Source: Streptomyces sp. HUAS ZL42
GTDB lineage: Bacteria > Actinomycetota > Actinomycetes > Streptomycetales > Streptomycetaceae
Length of the DNA: 64,000 nt
Reading direction: 5' to 3'
Assembly: GCF_040782645.1 (NCBI RefSeq)
Contig: NZ_CP160403.1
Span: 2,108,001-2,172,000, forward strand
The translations under genes were made by a program, and so were the position numbers. The notes beneath the pieces are model-generated. The model was not told the origin of the DNA. It saw nothing but the letters and a program-made list of their open reading frames with translations, and ran no database searches. This document shows positions 1-9,032 of the stretch, one piece after another; position 1 is the first letter of the stretch, and every line of letters starts with the position of its first letter.

Positions 1-421
1 CGGCTCCCGCGACCCGCATATCGGCGCAGAGGGCGAGCCCGAGGCCGGCACCGACGCAGGCGCCCTCGACGGCCGCGACCACGGGCTGCGGCAGCGCGTG
101 CAGTTCCTCGACGAGCGGGTTGTACTCGTCCCGCACGATGGCGAAGGCGGAGGCGGGCGCGCTCTCCAGGGCTCGGGCGTGCTCCTTGAGGTCCTGGCCG
201 ACGCAGAAGTGCCGGCCCTCGGCGGTCAGCAGCACCGCCCGGACGACGTCGCCTTCGCCGCGCACCCGGCGTACCGCGGCGATCAGCCCGGCGCGCAACG
301 ACACGTCCAGGGCGTTTCCCGCGGAGGGCCTTCGGAGTTCGATGACGGCAACGCCGCCGTCCAGGGTGTAGCCGACGCCGGGCCGCGTCTCGTCGGCCGG
401 AGGCCGGCTCGTAGCGCTCAT
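1..421 (-). CDS. Enoyl-CoA hydratase/isomerase, 3' part cut by window edge (PaaG-like)
   Basis: Only the first 140 codons are present; the rest lies beyond position 1. The start ATG at 421 overlaps the stop of the upstream paaH-like gene (ATGA), so the two are translationally coupled. The fragment has the crotonase layout: an N-terminal beta-sheet, a GQDL oxyanion-hole segment (about residue 75) and the motif GACVGAGLGLALCADM (about 120-135). The usual first catalytic Glu of hydratases is replaced here by Gly-Leu, which fits an isomerase-type crotonase such as PaaG, which in the phenylacetate pathway isomerises the ring 1,2-epoxide to an oxepin. It is the last gene seen of the minus-strand operon. 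Family is firm; the PaaG assignment is inferred from context. Confidence 0.8.
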   Translation of the reverse strand, partial: MSATSRPPADETRPGVGYTLDGGVAVIELRRPSAGNALDVSLRAGLIAAVRRVRGEGDVVRAVLLTAEGRHFCVGQDLKEHARALESAPASAFAIVRDEYNPLVEELHALPQPVVAAVEGACVGAGLGLALCADMRVAGA

Positions 422-1272
422 TCCCACGTGTAGAACCCCTTTCCGGTCTTGCGGCCGAGCTCGCCACGGGCAACCTTCTCGCGCAGCAGCCGGGGCGGGG
501 CAAAGCGTTCGCCGAGCGTGGCGTGCAGGTGCTCCGCGATGGCGAGGCGTACGTCGAGCCCGACCAGGTCGGTCAGGCGCAGGGGCCCCATGGGGTGCTT
601 GTAGCCGAGCCGCATGGCGTCGTCGATCGCATCCGGTTCCGCGACGCCCTCCTCGACCATGCGGATCGCCTCCAGGCCCAGGGCCAGGCCGAGGCGGCTG
701 CTGGCGAAGCCGGGCGAGTCCTTGACGACGACGTCCTTCTTGCCGAGGCAGCGGGTCCAGCCGAGGGCCGCCTCGACGGTGTCGGCCCCGGTGCCGGGTG
801 CGACGACGATCTCGACCAGTTCGGAGGCAGGCACGGGGTTGAAGAAGTGCATGCCCAGGAAGCGGTCGGGCCGGGTGAGGGCGGCGGCGAGATCGGTGAC
901 CGACAGGGAACTGGTGTTGCTGGCCAGTACCGTGCCGGGGCTCACCGCCTGCTCGGCGGCGGCGAGCAGCCGGGCCTTGAGCGCGGCGTCCTCGGGGACG
1001 GCCTCGACGACCAGGTCGGCGTGCGAGGGCAGGGCGTCGACGGACCGAACCGTCGTCACCCGGGCCAGCACCTCCTCCGTGGGCTCGGCGAGTGCGCCGC
1101 GTTCGGCCGCTCTTTTCAGCCCGGTGGCGACGCGGTCGAGTGCCGCGGTCGCGGCCTGCTCGCCGCTCTCCACGACGGTCACGGCCGAACCGGCCGTCGC
1201 GAAGGACAGTGCGATACCGGCGCCCATGCGGCCGCCGCCGATCACCCCGACGACTGCGGGTGCTGAGGTCAT
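418..1272 (-). CDS. paaH: 3-hydroxyacyl-CoA dehydrogenase (phenylacetate pathway)
   Basis: A 284-residue NAD-dependent dehydrogenase that would oxidise 3-hydroxyadipyl-CoA to 3-oxoadipyl-CoA in phenylacetate degradation. It begins with a Rossmann dinucleotide-binding motif (VGVIGGGRMGAGIA, residues 7-20). The conserved ASNTSS segment and the HFFNP motif that carries the catalytic His are near residues 115 and 142, followed by the C-terminal dimerisation domain ending in GRKTGKGFY. The reading frame is open much further upstream, but ATG 1272 has a good AGGAG ribosome site and overlaps the stop of the hydratase gene by four bases, so that start was chosen. Length matches single-domain bacterial members. 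Confidence 0.9.
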   Translation of the reverse strand: MTSAPAVVGVIGGGRMGAGIALSFATAGSAVTVVESGEQAATAALDRVATGLKRAAERGALAEPTEEVLARVTTVRSVDALPSHADLVVEAVPEDAALKARLLAAAEQAVSPGTVLASNTSSLSVTDLAAALTRPDRFLGMHFFNPVPASELVEIVVAPGTGADTVEAALGWTRCLGKKDVVVKDSPGFASSRLGLALGLEAIRMVEEGVAEPDAIDDAMRLGYKHPMGPLRLTDLVGLDVRLAIAEHLHATLGERFAPPRLLREKVARGELGRKTGKGFYTWE

Positions 1273-2015
1273 GCCCGGCTCCTCTTCTCCAGGAAGCGTG
1301 TCATGCGGTCCTTCTTGTCCTGTCCCTCGAACAGCACGGCCTGCGCCAGGTCGTCGGCGACCGGGTGGGCACCGGGTGAGTCGACGACGAGCTTCGTCAG
1401 CCGCAGGGCGGTGGCGGAGGAGCGGGCCATGCGGTCGAGCAGGGCATGCGCCTCCGCCAGCAGCTTGTCCGCCGGTACGACGTCGATGACCAGGCCCGCC
1501 GCCAGTGCCGCGGCCGCGTCGAGGTTCCGCCCGGCGAGCAGCACCTGCTTGGCGATCGACTCGCCGACCAGCTCGGGCAGCCGCCAGCAGGCCCCGGCCG
1601 CGGCGAGGATGCCGAGCCCCGGCTCGGGGTTGCCGAAGACGGCGTCCGGACCGGCGATGCGCAGGTCGCAGGCGTACGAGAGTTCGGCGCCGCCACCCAG
1701 CGCCCAGCCGTCGACGGCGGCGAGCGTGGGCATGGGGAGCCTGCGAATCCGCTCGAACAGGCGGCTGTTGATGCCCTGGAGGGCTTCGTCGCGGCCGCGT
1801 CGCAGCAGTTCGGCGATGTCGGCGCCGCCCGCGAAGACCCGGCCGTGACCGGTGAGCAGCAGCAGCTTCGGATCGGCTTCCAGCAGACCGCACACCTCGT
1901 GCAGTTCGGCGATCATGCGGCCGCTGATGGCGTTGCGGGCGTCGGGCCGGTGCAGGGTGACGACGACCCGGTCTTCTCGCTCCTCGACGAGCAGCGTCTC
2001 GTAGGCGGTGCTCAC
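1269..2015 (-). CDS. Enoyl-CoA hydratase (phenylacetate pathway, PaaF-like)
   Basis: A 248-residue crotonase-fold protein. Both glutamates used by true hydratases are visible: [15 protein letters not shown] and, about 20 residues later, GNPEPGLGI. This contrasts with the neighbouring crotonase at 1-421, which lacks the first. It would hydrate 2,3-dehydroadipyl-CoA in the lower phenylacetate pathway. The start is GTG 2015, overlapping the thiolase stop (GTGA) with a GGAG seven bases upstream; the open frame extends further but without ribosome site. Its stop overlaps the start of paaH. The family is certain; the assignment to PaaF rests on the two glutamates and the operon. Confidence 0.85.
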   Translation of the reverse strand: MSTAYETLLVEEREDRVVVTLHRPDARNAISGRMIAELHEVCGLLEADPKLLLLTGHGRVFAGGADIAELLRRGRDEALQGINSRLFERIRRLPMPTLAAVDGWALGGGAELSYACDLRIAGPDAVFGNPEPGLGILAAAGACWRLPELVGESIAKQVLLAGRNLDAAAALAAGLVIDVVPADKLLAEAHALLDRMARSSATALRLTKLVVDSPGAHPVADDLAQAVLFEGQDKKDRMTRFLEKRSRA

Positions 2016-3235
2016 ACCCGCTCCACGAGCATGGCGACGCCCTGGCCGACGCCCACGCACAGCGTCGCAAGGCCCCGGCGGGCATCCTCGCGCTCCAGCC
2101 GGCCGAGCAGCGTCAGCAGGATGCGGGCACCGGAGCAGCCGAGGGGATGCCCCAGCGCGATGGCGCCACCGTCGGCGTTGACCCTCTCCTCGTCGAGCTT
2201 GAGACGGCGCATGACCGCCAGCGCCTGGGCGGCGAACGCCTCGTTCAGCTCGACCGCGTCCACGTCCCCGGCCTGCCATCCGGCACGGGCCAGGGCCTTC
2301 TGCGTGGCCGGGACCGGGCCGAGGCCCATGACGTGGGGCTGGACGCCGGCCGAGGCGGAGGTGACGATCCGTGCCCGTGGGGTGAGCCCGTACCGCTGCA
2401 CCGCCTCGGCGCTCGCGACCACCAGCGCGGCGGCGCCGTCCGACAGCGGCGAGGAGGAACCGGCGGTGACGATGCCGTCCTTGCGGAAGATGGTCCTCAG
2501 AGCACCGAGCTTCTCCAGCGTCGTGCCGGGGCGCGGCCCCTCGTCGCGGGTGACCTCGCCGTCCTTCACCGGGACCGGCACGATCTCGCGGTCGAAGCGT
2601 CCCGCTTCCTGTGCCGCCACGGCCCGCCGGTGACTTCGCAGGGCGAACGCGTCGGACTCGATGCGGGTGATGCCGTCCAGGGCCGCGACCTCCTCGGCCG
2701 TCTCCCCCATCGACAGGGTGACCTTGCCCGTCTCCAGACCCGTCCCCGCGGGCACTGCCCCGTCGGCGGCGGTGAAGCGCGGGTTGGTGAAGCGCCAGCC
2801 CAGCGAGGTGTCGTGTACCTCCCCCGGCTTGGCCCAGGGGGTGCCGGGCTTGGCCATCACCCAGGGCGCGCGGGTCATGGACTCCGCCCCGCCCGCGACC
2901 ACCACGTCCGCCTCCCCGGACCGGATCGCCTGGGCGGCGCTCGCGACCGCCGTCAGGCCGGACGCGCAGAGCCGGTTGACCGTGTAGCCGGGGACGGTGT
3001 GCGGCAGCCCCGCCAGCAGCACGGCCATGCGCGCCACGTCCCGGTTGTCCTCGCCGGCCTGGTTGGCCGCCCCGAGGATCACTTCGTCCACGGCCTCGGA
3101 CGGGATCCCCGCGCGGCGCACGGCCTCGCCCACCACCAGGGCGGCCAGGTCGTCGGGACGCACGGAGGCCAGTGCGCCACCGTAGCGGCCTTGCGGGGTG
3201 CGGGCCCCGTCGATCAGGAAGACGTCGTCAGGCAT
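2012..3235 (-). CDS. paaJ: Acetyl-CoA acyltransferase (3-oxoadipyl-CoA thiolase)
   Basis: A 407-residue thiolase that would cleave 3-oxoadipyl-CoA to succinyl-CoA and acetyl-CoA. The nucleophile Cys90 lies in [12 protein letters not shown], His363 in ALGHPLG and the second active-site Cys393 in CVGVGQG; the usual GGGQG is changed to GVGQG, a small deviation. Start ATG 3235 lies inside the 3' end of paaN (eight-base overlap). The same enzyme also serves beta-ketoadipate catabolism (PcaF), but the operon points to phenylacetate. A decayed copy of the first 50 or so codons of this gene is present on the same strand around 49331-49495. Confidence 0.9.
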   Translation of the reverse strand: MPDDVFLIDGARTPQGRYGGALASVRPDDLAALVVGEAVRRAGIPSEAVDEVILGAANQAGEDNRDVARMAVLLAGLPHTVPGYTVNRLCASGLTAVASAAQAIRSGEADVVVAGGAESMTRAPWVMAKPGTPWAKPGEVHDTSLGWRFTNPRFTAADGAVPAGTGLETGKVTLSMGETAEEVAALDGITRIESDAFALRSHRRAVAAQEAGRFDREIVPVPVKDGEVTRDEGPRPGTTLEKLGALRTIFRKDGIVTAGSSSPLSDGAAALVVASAEAVQRYGLTPRARIVTSASAGVQPHVMGLGPVPATQKALARAGWQAGDVDAVELNEAFAAQALAVMRRLKLDEERVNADGGAIALGHPLGCSGARILLTLLGRLEREDARRGLATLCVGVGQGVAMLVERV

Positions 3236-4940
3236 GGGTGGACTCCTCAGCGGGAACGGGCCGGCGCGACTGCAGCGTCGCGAAGCGGCCGGTGACGAAG
3301 GCGGGGTCGGACAGGGTGGCGCTGGCCGCCGGATTGGCGGCGCTGCCGTGGAAGTCGCTGAAGGCGGCGGACTGGTTGACGAAGACCCCGCCGGTCAGGT
3401 TCTCCGACAGGTGCACACCGGCGTCCAGGGCGGCCGACTCGGCGGCGGCCAGCACGTCTTCGCTCGTGGAGTGGACGGCGGCGGTCAGCGCGCCGTGTTC
3501 CCGCACGGTTTCCCTGAAGACCGAGAGGCTGTGCTCGGTGGAATCGGTGCCGATGACGAAGGAGACGGGCCCGAACCACTCACTGGTGTAGGTCTCCCGG
3601 TCGGCAGTGGCATCCAGCCGCGCCACCAACGGCGTACGGACGACCGCCTCCGGGTACTCCGGATGCTCGACCGCCGCCGACGCGCGCACCGTACGGCCGA
3701 GGCCGGCGGCCCGCTCCAGGCGCTCACGCACACTGTCGTTGACGACGGCGCCCAGGGTGCCGGCCGCGCGGGCCGGGTCGCCGAGCAGCCGGTCAAGGGC
3801 GGCGCCGAGGTCGGCGGCGAACTCGTCGGCGCTCTTGACGCCCTGGTCCGTGGCGATGCCGTCGCGCGGGATCAGCAGGTTCTGCGGGGTGGTGCACATC
3901 TGACCGCTGTAGAGGGACAGCGAGAAGGCCAGGTTGCCCAGCAGCCCGCGGTAGTCGTCGGTGGAGTCCAGCACCACCGTGTTCAAACCCGACTTCTCGG
4001 TGTACACGGCGGCCTGGCGGGCGTGTGTCTCCAGCCAGTCGCCGAACTCGGTGGATCCGGTGAAGTCGATGATCCGTACGTCCGGGTGGAGGGCGTACAC
4101 CGACGCCGTACGGTCCTCGGGGCTCTCGGCGGCCAGGATCACCACGTTCGGGTCGAAGCCCGCCTCGGCCAGCACCTCGCGGGCGATGCGCACGGTGATC
4201 GCGAGCGGCAGGACGGCACCCGGGTGCGGCTTGACTACGACCGGATTGCCGGTGACCAGGGAGGCGAACAGGCCCGGATAGCCGTTCCAGGTGGGGAAGG
4301 TGTTGCAGGCGATCAACAGCGCCACCCCGCGCCCGACGGGCGTGAACTTCTTGTCCATCACCAGCGGCCCGCCCTTGCGCTGCGGCTTGCTCCAGCGAGC
4401 CGCAGCCGGGTGCCGTTTCTGCTCCGCCCAGGCGTAGGCGACCGCCTCCAGGCCACGGTCCTGGGCGTGCGGACCGCCGGCCTGAAAAGCCATCACGAAG
4501 GCCTGGCCGGTGGTGTGTTGCACGGCGTGCGCGATCTCGAAGCTCGCCGCGTTCAGACGGGCGAGGATCTCCGCGGCCACGCCGGCGCGGATATCCGGCC
4601 CCGCGTCACGCCACGGGCCGATGGCGGCCTGCGCGGCGGCCACCGCCTCGTCCGGGGCGACGCGGGGGTAGGTCACATCCAGCGGGAAACCGTACGGAGA
4701 CATCTCGGTCGCCGGTACCGCTCCGTTGCCCGGATGGCCGGGGAGCTCGAAGTGGCCCCCGAGCCGGTCCCGGAAGGCGGCTTCTCCGTTCTTCGCGGCG
4801 TCCTCGCCGTACACCGACCTGCTCGGCGACTCCGGATACGGCGTCCAGTGGTCCCGGCTCGCGGTGGCGGCGACCGCCTGTTCCAGCAGCGTGCGATGGC
4901 GCGCGAAGAAATCAGGGCCGTTCGGCCTCTTGTGCGGCAT
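3228..4940 (-). CDS. paaN: Phenylacetic acid degradation protein PaaN (ring-opening aldehyde dehydrogenase)
   Basis: A 570-residue aldehyde dehydrogenase of the PaaN type used by actinobacteria for oxidising the ring-cleaved aldehyde of oxepin-CoA. Visible residues are Asn213 in [10 protein letters not shown], Glu315 in YTEKSGLN and catalytic Cys349 in [11 protein letters not shown]. No hydratase (MaoC) domain is fused, unlike proteobacterial PaaZ, so ring hydrolysis needs another protein not seen here. ATG 4940 was preferred over GTG 4949 because GAGGTGG sits at correct distance. It heads the minus-strand operon and is divergent from paaI with 96 bp between the starts. Part of its 3' end is duplicated in decayed form near 49540-49590. 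Confidence 0.88.
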   Translation of the reverse strand: MPHKRPNGPDFFARHRTLLEQAVAATASRDHWTPYPESPSRSVYGEDAAKNGEAAFRDRLGGHFELPGHPGNGAVPATEMSPYGFPLDVTYPRVAPDEAVAAAQAAIGPWRDAGPDIRAGVAAEILARLNAASFEIAHAVQHTTGQAFVMAFQAGGPHAQDRGLEAVAYAWAEQKRHPAAARWSKPQRKGGPLVMDKKFTPVGRGVALLIACNTFPTWNGYPGLFASLVTGNPVVVKPHPGAVLPLAITVRIAREVLAEAGFDPNVVILAAESPEDRTASVYALHPDVRIIDFTGSTEFGDWLETHARQAAVYTEKSGLNTVVLDSTDDYRGLLGNLAFSLSLYSGQMCTTPQNLLIPRDGIATDQGVKSADEFAADLGAALDRLLGDPARAAGTLGAVVNDSVRERLERAAGLGRTVRASAAVEHPEYPEAVVRTPLVARLDATADRETYTSEWFGPVSFVIGTDSTEHSLSVFRETVREHGALTAAVHSTSEDVLAAAESAALDAGVHLSENLTGGVFVNQSAAFSDFHGSAANPAASATLSDPAFVTGRFATLQSRRPVPAEESTHA

Positions 4941-4952
4941 GTGGTCCACCTC

Positions 4953-5017
4953 TTGACAGGCATTGGTCCGACTGGATTACTAAGCCGTGCTGCACGCTAA
5001 CCGAATGTTCGGTCGGG
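4953..5017 (+). promoter_or_regulatory. paa promoter with TetR-type operator (copy 1)
   Basis: A TTGACA -35 box at 4953-4958 is followed 17 bases later by ATTACT (4976-4981). Downstream, an imperfect palindrome CTAACCGAATGTTCGGTCGG covers 4997-5016, where a repressor would sit just after the start site of paaI-paaK and in front of divergent paaN. The same arrangement, with the TTCGGTCGG half-site 53-56 bases after the -35 start, recurs at 8561 and 45802. A PaaR-like TetR repressor responding to phenylacetyl-CoA is the likely binder, but no tetR gene is in the window. Confidence 0.75.
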
Positions 5018-5036
5018 AGACAAGGTGGCATAAATA

Positions 5037-5510
5037 GTGATACAAACCACTGAGGCGACTCCTACGGAGGCGATGTTCTCCGCGGACGAGGCGTCCCGAG
5101 GACTGGGAATCGAGCTGCTCGAACACGGCGCAGGGACCGCCGTGCTCCGCATGACGGTGACCCCGGCGATGGTGAACGGACACAAGATCGCCCACGGCGG
5201 CTATGTGTTCCTGCTCGCCGACACCGCCTTCGCCTGCGCCTGCAACAGCCACGGTCCCGTGACCGTCGCGGCGGGCGCCGACGTCACCTTCGTCGCCCCC
5301 GCGTACGAGGGCGACGTGCTCGTGGCGACCGCCGAGGAGCGCACCCGGTTCGGCCGCAGCGGCATCTACGACGTGAGCGTCCGGCGCGGCGAAGTGGTGA
5401 TCGCGGAGTTCCGCGGACGCAGCCGCAGCATCACCGGCACGCCACCGGGCTCGACCAGGGACACGACGGCGCACAGGACGCCGGGCACGACCACGAAGGA
5501 GTCGCGATGA
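5037..5510 (+). CDS. paaI: Hydroxyphenylacetyl-CoA thioesterase PaaI
   Basis: A 157-residue hot-dog fold thioesterase. The family signature AHGGYVFLLADTAFA, including HGG and the catalytic Asp, is at residues 52-66. PaaI proteins rescue CoA from dead-end phenylacetyl-CoA derivatives. The GTG start at 5037 has AAGGTGG about ten bases upstream; an internal ATG at 5073 is possible but its ribosome site is too close. The gene overlaps paaK by four bases. The C-terminal 25 residues are Thr-rich and probably disordered. First gene after the operator at 4997-5016. Confidence 0.88.
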   Translation: MIQTTEATPTEAMFSADEASRGLGIELLEHGAGTAVLRMTVTPAMVNGHKIAHGGYVFLLADTAFACACNSHGPVTVAAGADVTFVAPAYEGDVLVATAEERTRFGRSGIYDVSVRRGEVVIAEFRGRSRSITGTPPGSTRDTTAHRTPGTTTKESR

Positions 5511-6853
5511 GCAGCGAGACGACGGCCATGGCGGCCCCCGCATCCCGTCTGGGAGAACCCCTCCCCCACGACCTGCTGGACGGCGGCGAGCGCCTGACGC
5601 GGGAGCAGCTGAGAGAACTCCAGCTCGACCGTCTGCGATCGACGCTGCGGCACGCCTACGACAACGTGGAGCTGTACCGCAGGAAGTTCGATGAGGCCGG
5701 TGTGAGGCCCGACGACTGCGAGTCGCTGGAGGACCTGGCCCGGTTCCCCTTCACCACCAAGGCCGACCTGCGGGACACCTACCCCTTCGGCATGTTCGCC
5801 GTGCCGATGGCGGACGTGCGGCGCATCCACGCCTCCAGCGGCACCACCGGCCGCCCCACGGTCGTCGGCTACACCGACAACGACCTCTCCATGTGGGCGG
5901 ACATGGTCGCCCGCTCGATCCGCGCCGCCGGCGGCCGCCCCGGCCACAAGGTCCACATCTCCTACGGCTACGGCCTCTTCACCGGCGGCCTCGGCGCCCA
6001 CTACGGGGCCGAGCGGGCCGGCTGTACGGTGATCCCGGCCTCCGGCGGCATGACCGCTCGTCAGGTTCAGATCATCCAGGACTTCGCACCTGAGATCATC
6101 ATGGTCACCCCGTCCTACATGCTCACCCTGCTCGACGAGTTCGAGCGGCAGGGCATCGACCCGCGCACCAGCTCGCTGAAGGTGGGCATCTTCGGAGCCG
6201 AGCCGTGGACGGAGGAGATGCGCCGTGAGATCGAGGAGCGCATGGACATCCACGCCGTCGACATCTACGGCCTGTCGGAGGTGATCGGCCCCGGCGTCGC
6301 CCAGGAGTGCGTGGAGACCAAGGACGGCCTGCACGTGTGGGAGGACCACTTCTACCCCGAGGTGGTCGACCCGGTCACGGACACCGTGCTCGCGGATGGC
6401 GAGGAGGGCGAGGTGGTCTTCACCTCGCTCACCAAGGAAGCCCTGCCGATCATCCGCTACCGCACCCGCGACCTGACCCGGCTGCTGCCCGGCACGGCCC
6501 GGCCCGCCTTCCGCCGGATCCAGAAGATCACCGGTCGCTGCGACGACATGATCATCCTGCGCGGCGTGAACGTCTTCCCCAGCCAGATCGAGGAGATCGT
6601 CCTACGCACGCCCGCAGTCGCCCCGCATTTCCAGATCCAGCTCACCCAGCGCGGCCGCATGGATCACATGGTCGTGCGGGTCGAGGCCCGCCCTGGCACC
6701 GGCCCCGAACAGCGCGAGGCCGCCGCCAGGTCGATCGGCCAGGGCATCAAGGACGGCGTGGGCGTCACCGTCGAGGTGGCGATCGTCGACCCCGAGACCC
6801 TGGAGCGGTCCCTCGGCAAGCTTCGTCGTGTCAAGGATCTCCGGAAGGCGTGA
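5507..6853 (+). CDS. paaK: Phenylacetate-CoA ligase
   Basis: A 448-residue AMP-forming ligase that activates phenylacetate to phenylacetyl-CoA, the first step of the pathway. The phosphate-binding motif SSGTTGRPTVVGYT is near residue 105, the adenylate motif DIYGLSEVIGPGVA near 250 and the C-terminal LRGVNVFPSQIEEIVL hinge/lid segment near 350-365, as in PaaK rather than in longer acyl-CoA synthetases. ATG 5507 overlaps the stop of paaI and has AAGGAG at ideal distance. No terminator is obvious in the 270 bases after the stop. Confidence 0.93.
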   Translation: MSSETTAMAAPASRLGEPLPHDLLDGGERLTREQLRELQLDRLRSTLRHAYDNVELYRRKFDEAGVRPDDCESLEDLARFPFTTKADLRDTYPFGMFAVPMADVRRIHASSGTTGRPTVVGYTDNDLSMWADMVARSIRAAGGRPGHKVHISYGYGLFTGGLGAHYGAERAGCTVIPASGGMTARQVQIIQDFAPEIIMVTPSYMLTLLDEFERQGIDPRTSSLKVGIFGAEPWTEEMRREIEERMDIHAVDIYGLSEVIGPGVAQECVETKDGLHVWEDHFYPEVVDPVTDTVLADGEEGEVVFTSLTKEALPIIRYRTRDLTRLLPGTARPAFRRIQKITGRCDDMIILRGVNVFPSQIEEIVLRTPAVAPHFQIQLTQRGRMDHMVVRVEARPGTGPEQREAAARSIGQGIKDGVGVTVEVAIVDPETLERSLGKLRRVKDLRKA

Positions 6854-7124
6854 CAGCTGATCCTGCGAGAACGGCGAACTGAGCAGAACGGCCGTACAAG
6901 GCCCTGCCGACCGTCATCGACCCGTCCACGACCGTGCCGGGGGTCGCTGTCGCCGTCCTCAACGACCGCGTGGACGTGCCCCTTCGTCGGGATGTGCGGG
7001 CCCTTCGGGTGGGTGCACCCCCCGGCGAGGGAACGGTTCGCCGTCGGCTGCGCCAGGCGGGGGGCCGCCCGCGTCGGGGCCATTAGCATGTGGAATGACC
7101 CGAGTCGATCAAGCGAGGAGCGTC

Positions 7125-8069
7125 GTGCGAGAGATCGCCGTGTTCAGCGGTAGCGCCCACCCCGAACTGGCGGCCGAAGTGTGTGCCCACCTGGGGGTTC
7201 CTCTGAATCCGGTGCGGGTGAACCGGTTCGCGAACGATTGTCTCGAGGTACAACTGCAGGCGAACTGCCGTGAACGGGACGTCTTCCTGATCCAGCCGCT
7301 GGTCACTCCCGTGCAGGAGAACCTCGTCGAGCTGTTGCTGATGTGTGACGCCGCTCGCGGGGCCTCCGCCAGCCGTATCACCGTGGTGATGCCGCACTAC
7401 GCCTATGCCCGGTCCGACAAGAAGGACGCGCCGAGGATCTCCATCGGCGGGCGCCTGGTGGCGGACTTGCTGGTCACCTCTGGAGCGAGCCGCGCTCTGA
7501 CGCTGACGCTGCACTCGCCGCAGGTGCACGGGTTCTTCTCTGTTCCGGTGGACCACCTGCATGCGCTGAGGGAGCTCGCGCAGCACTTCCGCCGCTACGA
7601 CCTGTCCAATACGACGGTCGTGTCCCCGGATCTGGGCAACGCAAAGGAGGCGGCAGCCTTCGCCCGGCTGTTGGGTGCGAAGGTGGCTGCTGGGGCCAAG
7701 CAGCGCTTCGCCGATGACCGGGTGAGCATCAGCTCCGTCATCGGGGACATTGCCGACCGGGATGTCATCGTGCTGGACGACGAGATCGCCAAGGGCAGTA
7801 CGGTCCTTGAGCTCTTGGACCGCCTGCGCGAGTTGGGAGCGCGTTCGATCCGCGTTGCCTGTACGCACGGACTGTTTTCGGCGGGAGCACTCAAGCGATT
7901 GGCAGACCAGCCTGATGTGCTGGAGATCGTGTGCACCAACACTGTGCCCATACCGATCGAGCATCGCACCGACAAGTTGCGGGTCCTGTCGATCGCCCCG
8001 GCGTTGGCCGAGGCGGTCCGGCGCATCCACAACGGCGAATCAGTGAGTGCGCTGTTCGACGCGCCCTGA
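7125..8069 (+). CDS. prs: Ribose-phosphate pyrophosphokinase (PRPP synthetase)
   Basis: Makes PRPP from ribose 5-phosphate and ATP. The sequence is a full type I-like synthetase of about 314 residues with the N-terminal AVFSGSAHPEL, the flexible-loop region MPHYAYARSDKKDAPRIS and the PRPP-binding loop VIVLDDEIAKGST near residue 220. GTG 7125 is preferred since GAGGAG lies just upstream and the protein then starts at VREIAVFSGS, as in relatives; an ATG at 7095 would add ten residues without ribosome site. It stands alone between paa genes and the transporter. Probably a paralogue to the essential housekeeping copy, since that one normally sits beside glmU. Confidence 0.9.
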   Translation: MREIAVFSGSAHPELAAEVCAHLGVPLNPVRVNRFANDCLEVQLQANCRERDVFLIQPLVTPVQENLVELLLMCDAARGASASRITVVMPHYAYARSDKKDAPRISIGGRLVADLLVTSGASRALTLTLHSPQVHGFFSVPVDHLHALRELAQHFRRYDLSNTTVVSPDLGNAKEAAAFARLLGAKVAAGAKQRFADDRVSISSVIGDIADRDVIVLDDEIAKGSTVLELLDRLRELGARSIRVACTHGLFSAGALKRLADQPDVLEIVCTNTVPIPIEHRTDKLRVLSIAPALAEAVRRIHNGESVSALFDAP

Positions 8070-8560
8070 TCTCGATGGACAGCCAGCCGTCCTCCATGGT
8101 CAACGACGCCGCGGGTAGGCACGGTTCTTGCGCGAGCGTATGCCTCATAGGCACGTGGGTTGGCCGTTGGCCGGTCCAGGCAGGGGCCTCGCGCGAGGCC
8201 CGCCCGGTCCGAGGTGCGGGAGCGGTGATGCCGTCGAGGAGCGCCTCGCACTGCAGTGAGCGGGCCGGCCGACGAAGCTCTTGCAGACGGACTCCGCAGT
8301 GGACATGCGGTAGAGATGTCACCCGCCCCCACGAGGATCACCTCCCCTCCTGACCTTGATCATCAAGGCCAGGGTCAGACGAAGATCACCAAGTGGGTCA
8401 CTTTGCCCACCCCCCAAGCCACCGGCCTTTGGGTGGTTCCGACCGAGTCGTCCGAGGTGGCGAGCGCCAGGCCTGCGGCTGCCGAGGTGTTGAGGGGCGA
8501 CAGCCAACGATTGCCCCGGCGATGCCTTGAGTCGGGCGAAATCCCAGCCGGTCAACTCTC
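8070..8560. other. Non-coding stretch with one perfect palindrome
   Basis: No convincing gene is seen. The palindrome CCTTGATCATCAAGG at 8354-8368 is perfect (7-bp arms) and could be an operator or a relic. Short open frames here have no ribosome site and no recognisable content. Confidence 0.4.
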
Positions 8561-8622
8561 TTGACAGGGGGTGCACGGCTGCCTTTACTTACCAATCACG
8601 AGCCGACCAATCGTTCGGTCGG
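8561..8622 (+). promoter_or_regulatory. paa-type promoter with TetR-type operator (copy 2)
   Basis: TTGACA (8561-8566), a 17-base spacer and TTTACT (8584-8589) are followed by the palindrome CCGACCAATCGTTCGGTCGG at 8603-8622. Spacing and half-site match the copy in front of paaI. The nearest gene downstream is the MHS transporter 410 bases away, so that transporter is probably a member of the same regulon with a long leader. Confidence 0.7.
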
Positions 8623-9032
8623 TGGGTCTGGCGAGGATTGGCCATACCGCCCAGAGGCCTCGGTCAACACAGATGAAACACCAAGTCCGCCAACCAGCGG
8701 ACTCTCTGTCTCCACCTCGCGGAAGCAGTCCGGGCGCCACCGTGCCTCAGCCTTCCGTTGACCGCTCCTGGCGCTGTTGGCATCACCTACTCAGTGACCC
8801 CCGCGGAAGCCAGTTGTGCGACGTCCCGCTTGAGGCGATCAGCCCGGCCCAACTCCAAGAGGCATTTCGGAGATTGGGCACAAGCCGGCAGGGCAATTCC
8901 AGCCGAATGCGGTGAGCACAAGCCACCTCATTGGCCTGGCAACTGGGCGAGCCCATCTTGATTTCGTTCCAACCTCTCTCCAAGCCCCGATGATCAGCCG
9001 CGGCGCATAATTCACCCTGTCAGGAGACAGCA
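8623..9032 (+). other. Long untranslated leader before the transporter
   Basis: Between the operator and the transporter start no recognisable gene was found. It may be a genuine 5' leader or the remains of a deleted gene. The only clear signal is the GGAG ribosome site before GTG 9033. Confidence 0.35.

Noticed and set aside
418..2085. A single 555-residue protein covering hydratase and paaH
   Set aside because: The upstream half is an Arg/Pro-rich off-frame translation of the hydratase gene; the real start is at 1272 with a ribosome site.
8256..8564. 102-residue open frame
   Set aside because: No ribosome site, no family and it spans the palindrome region and ends within the promoter copy at 8561.
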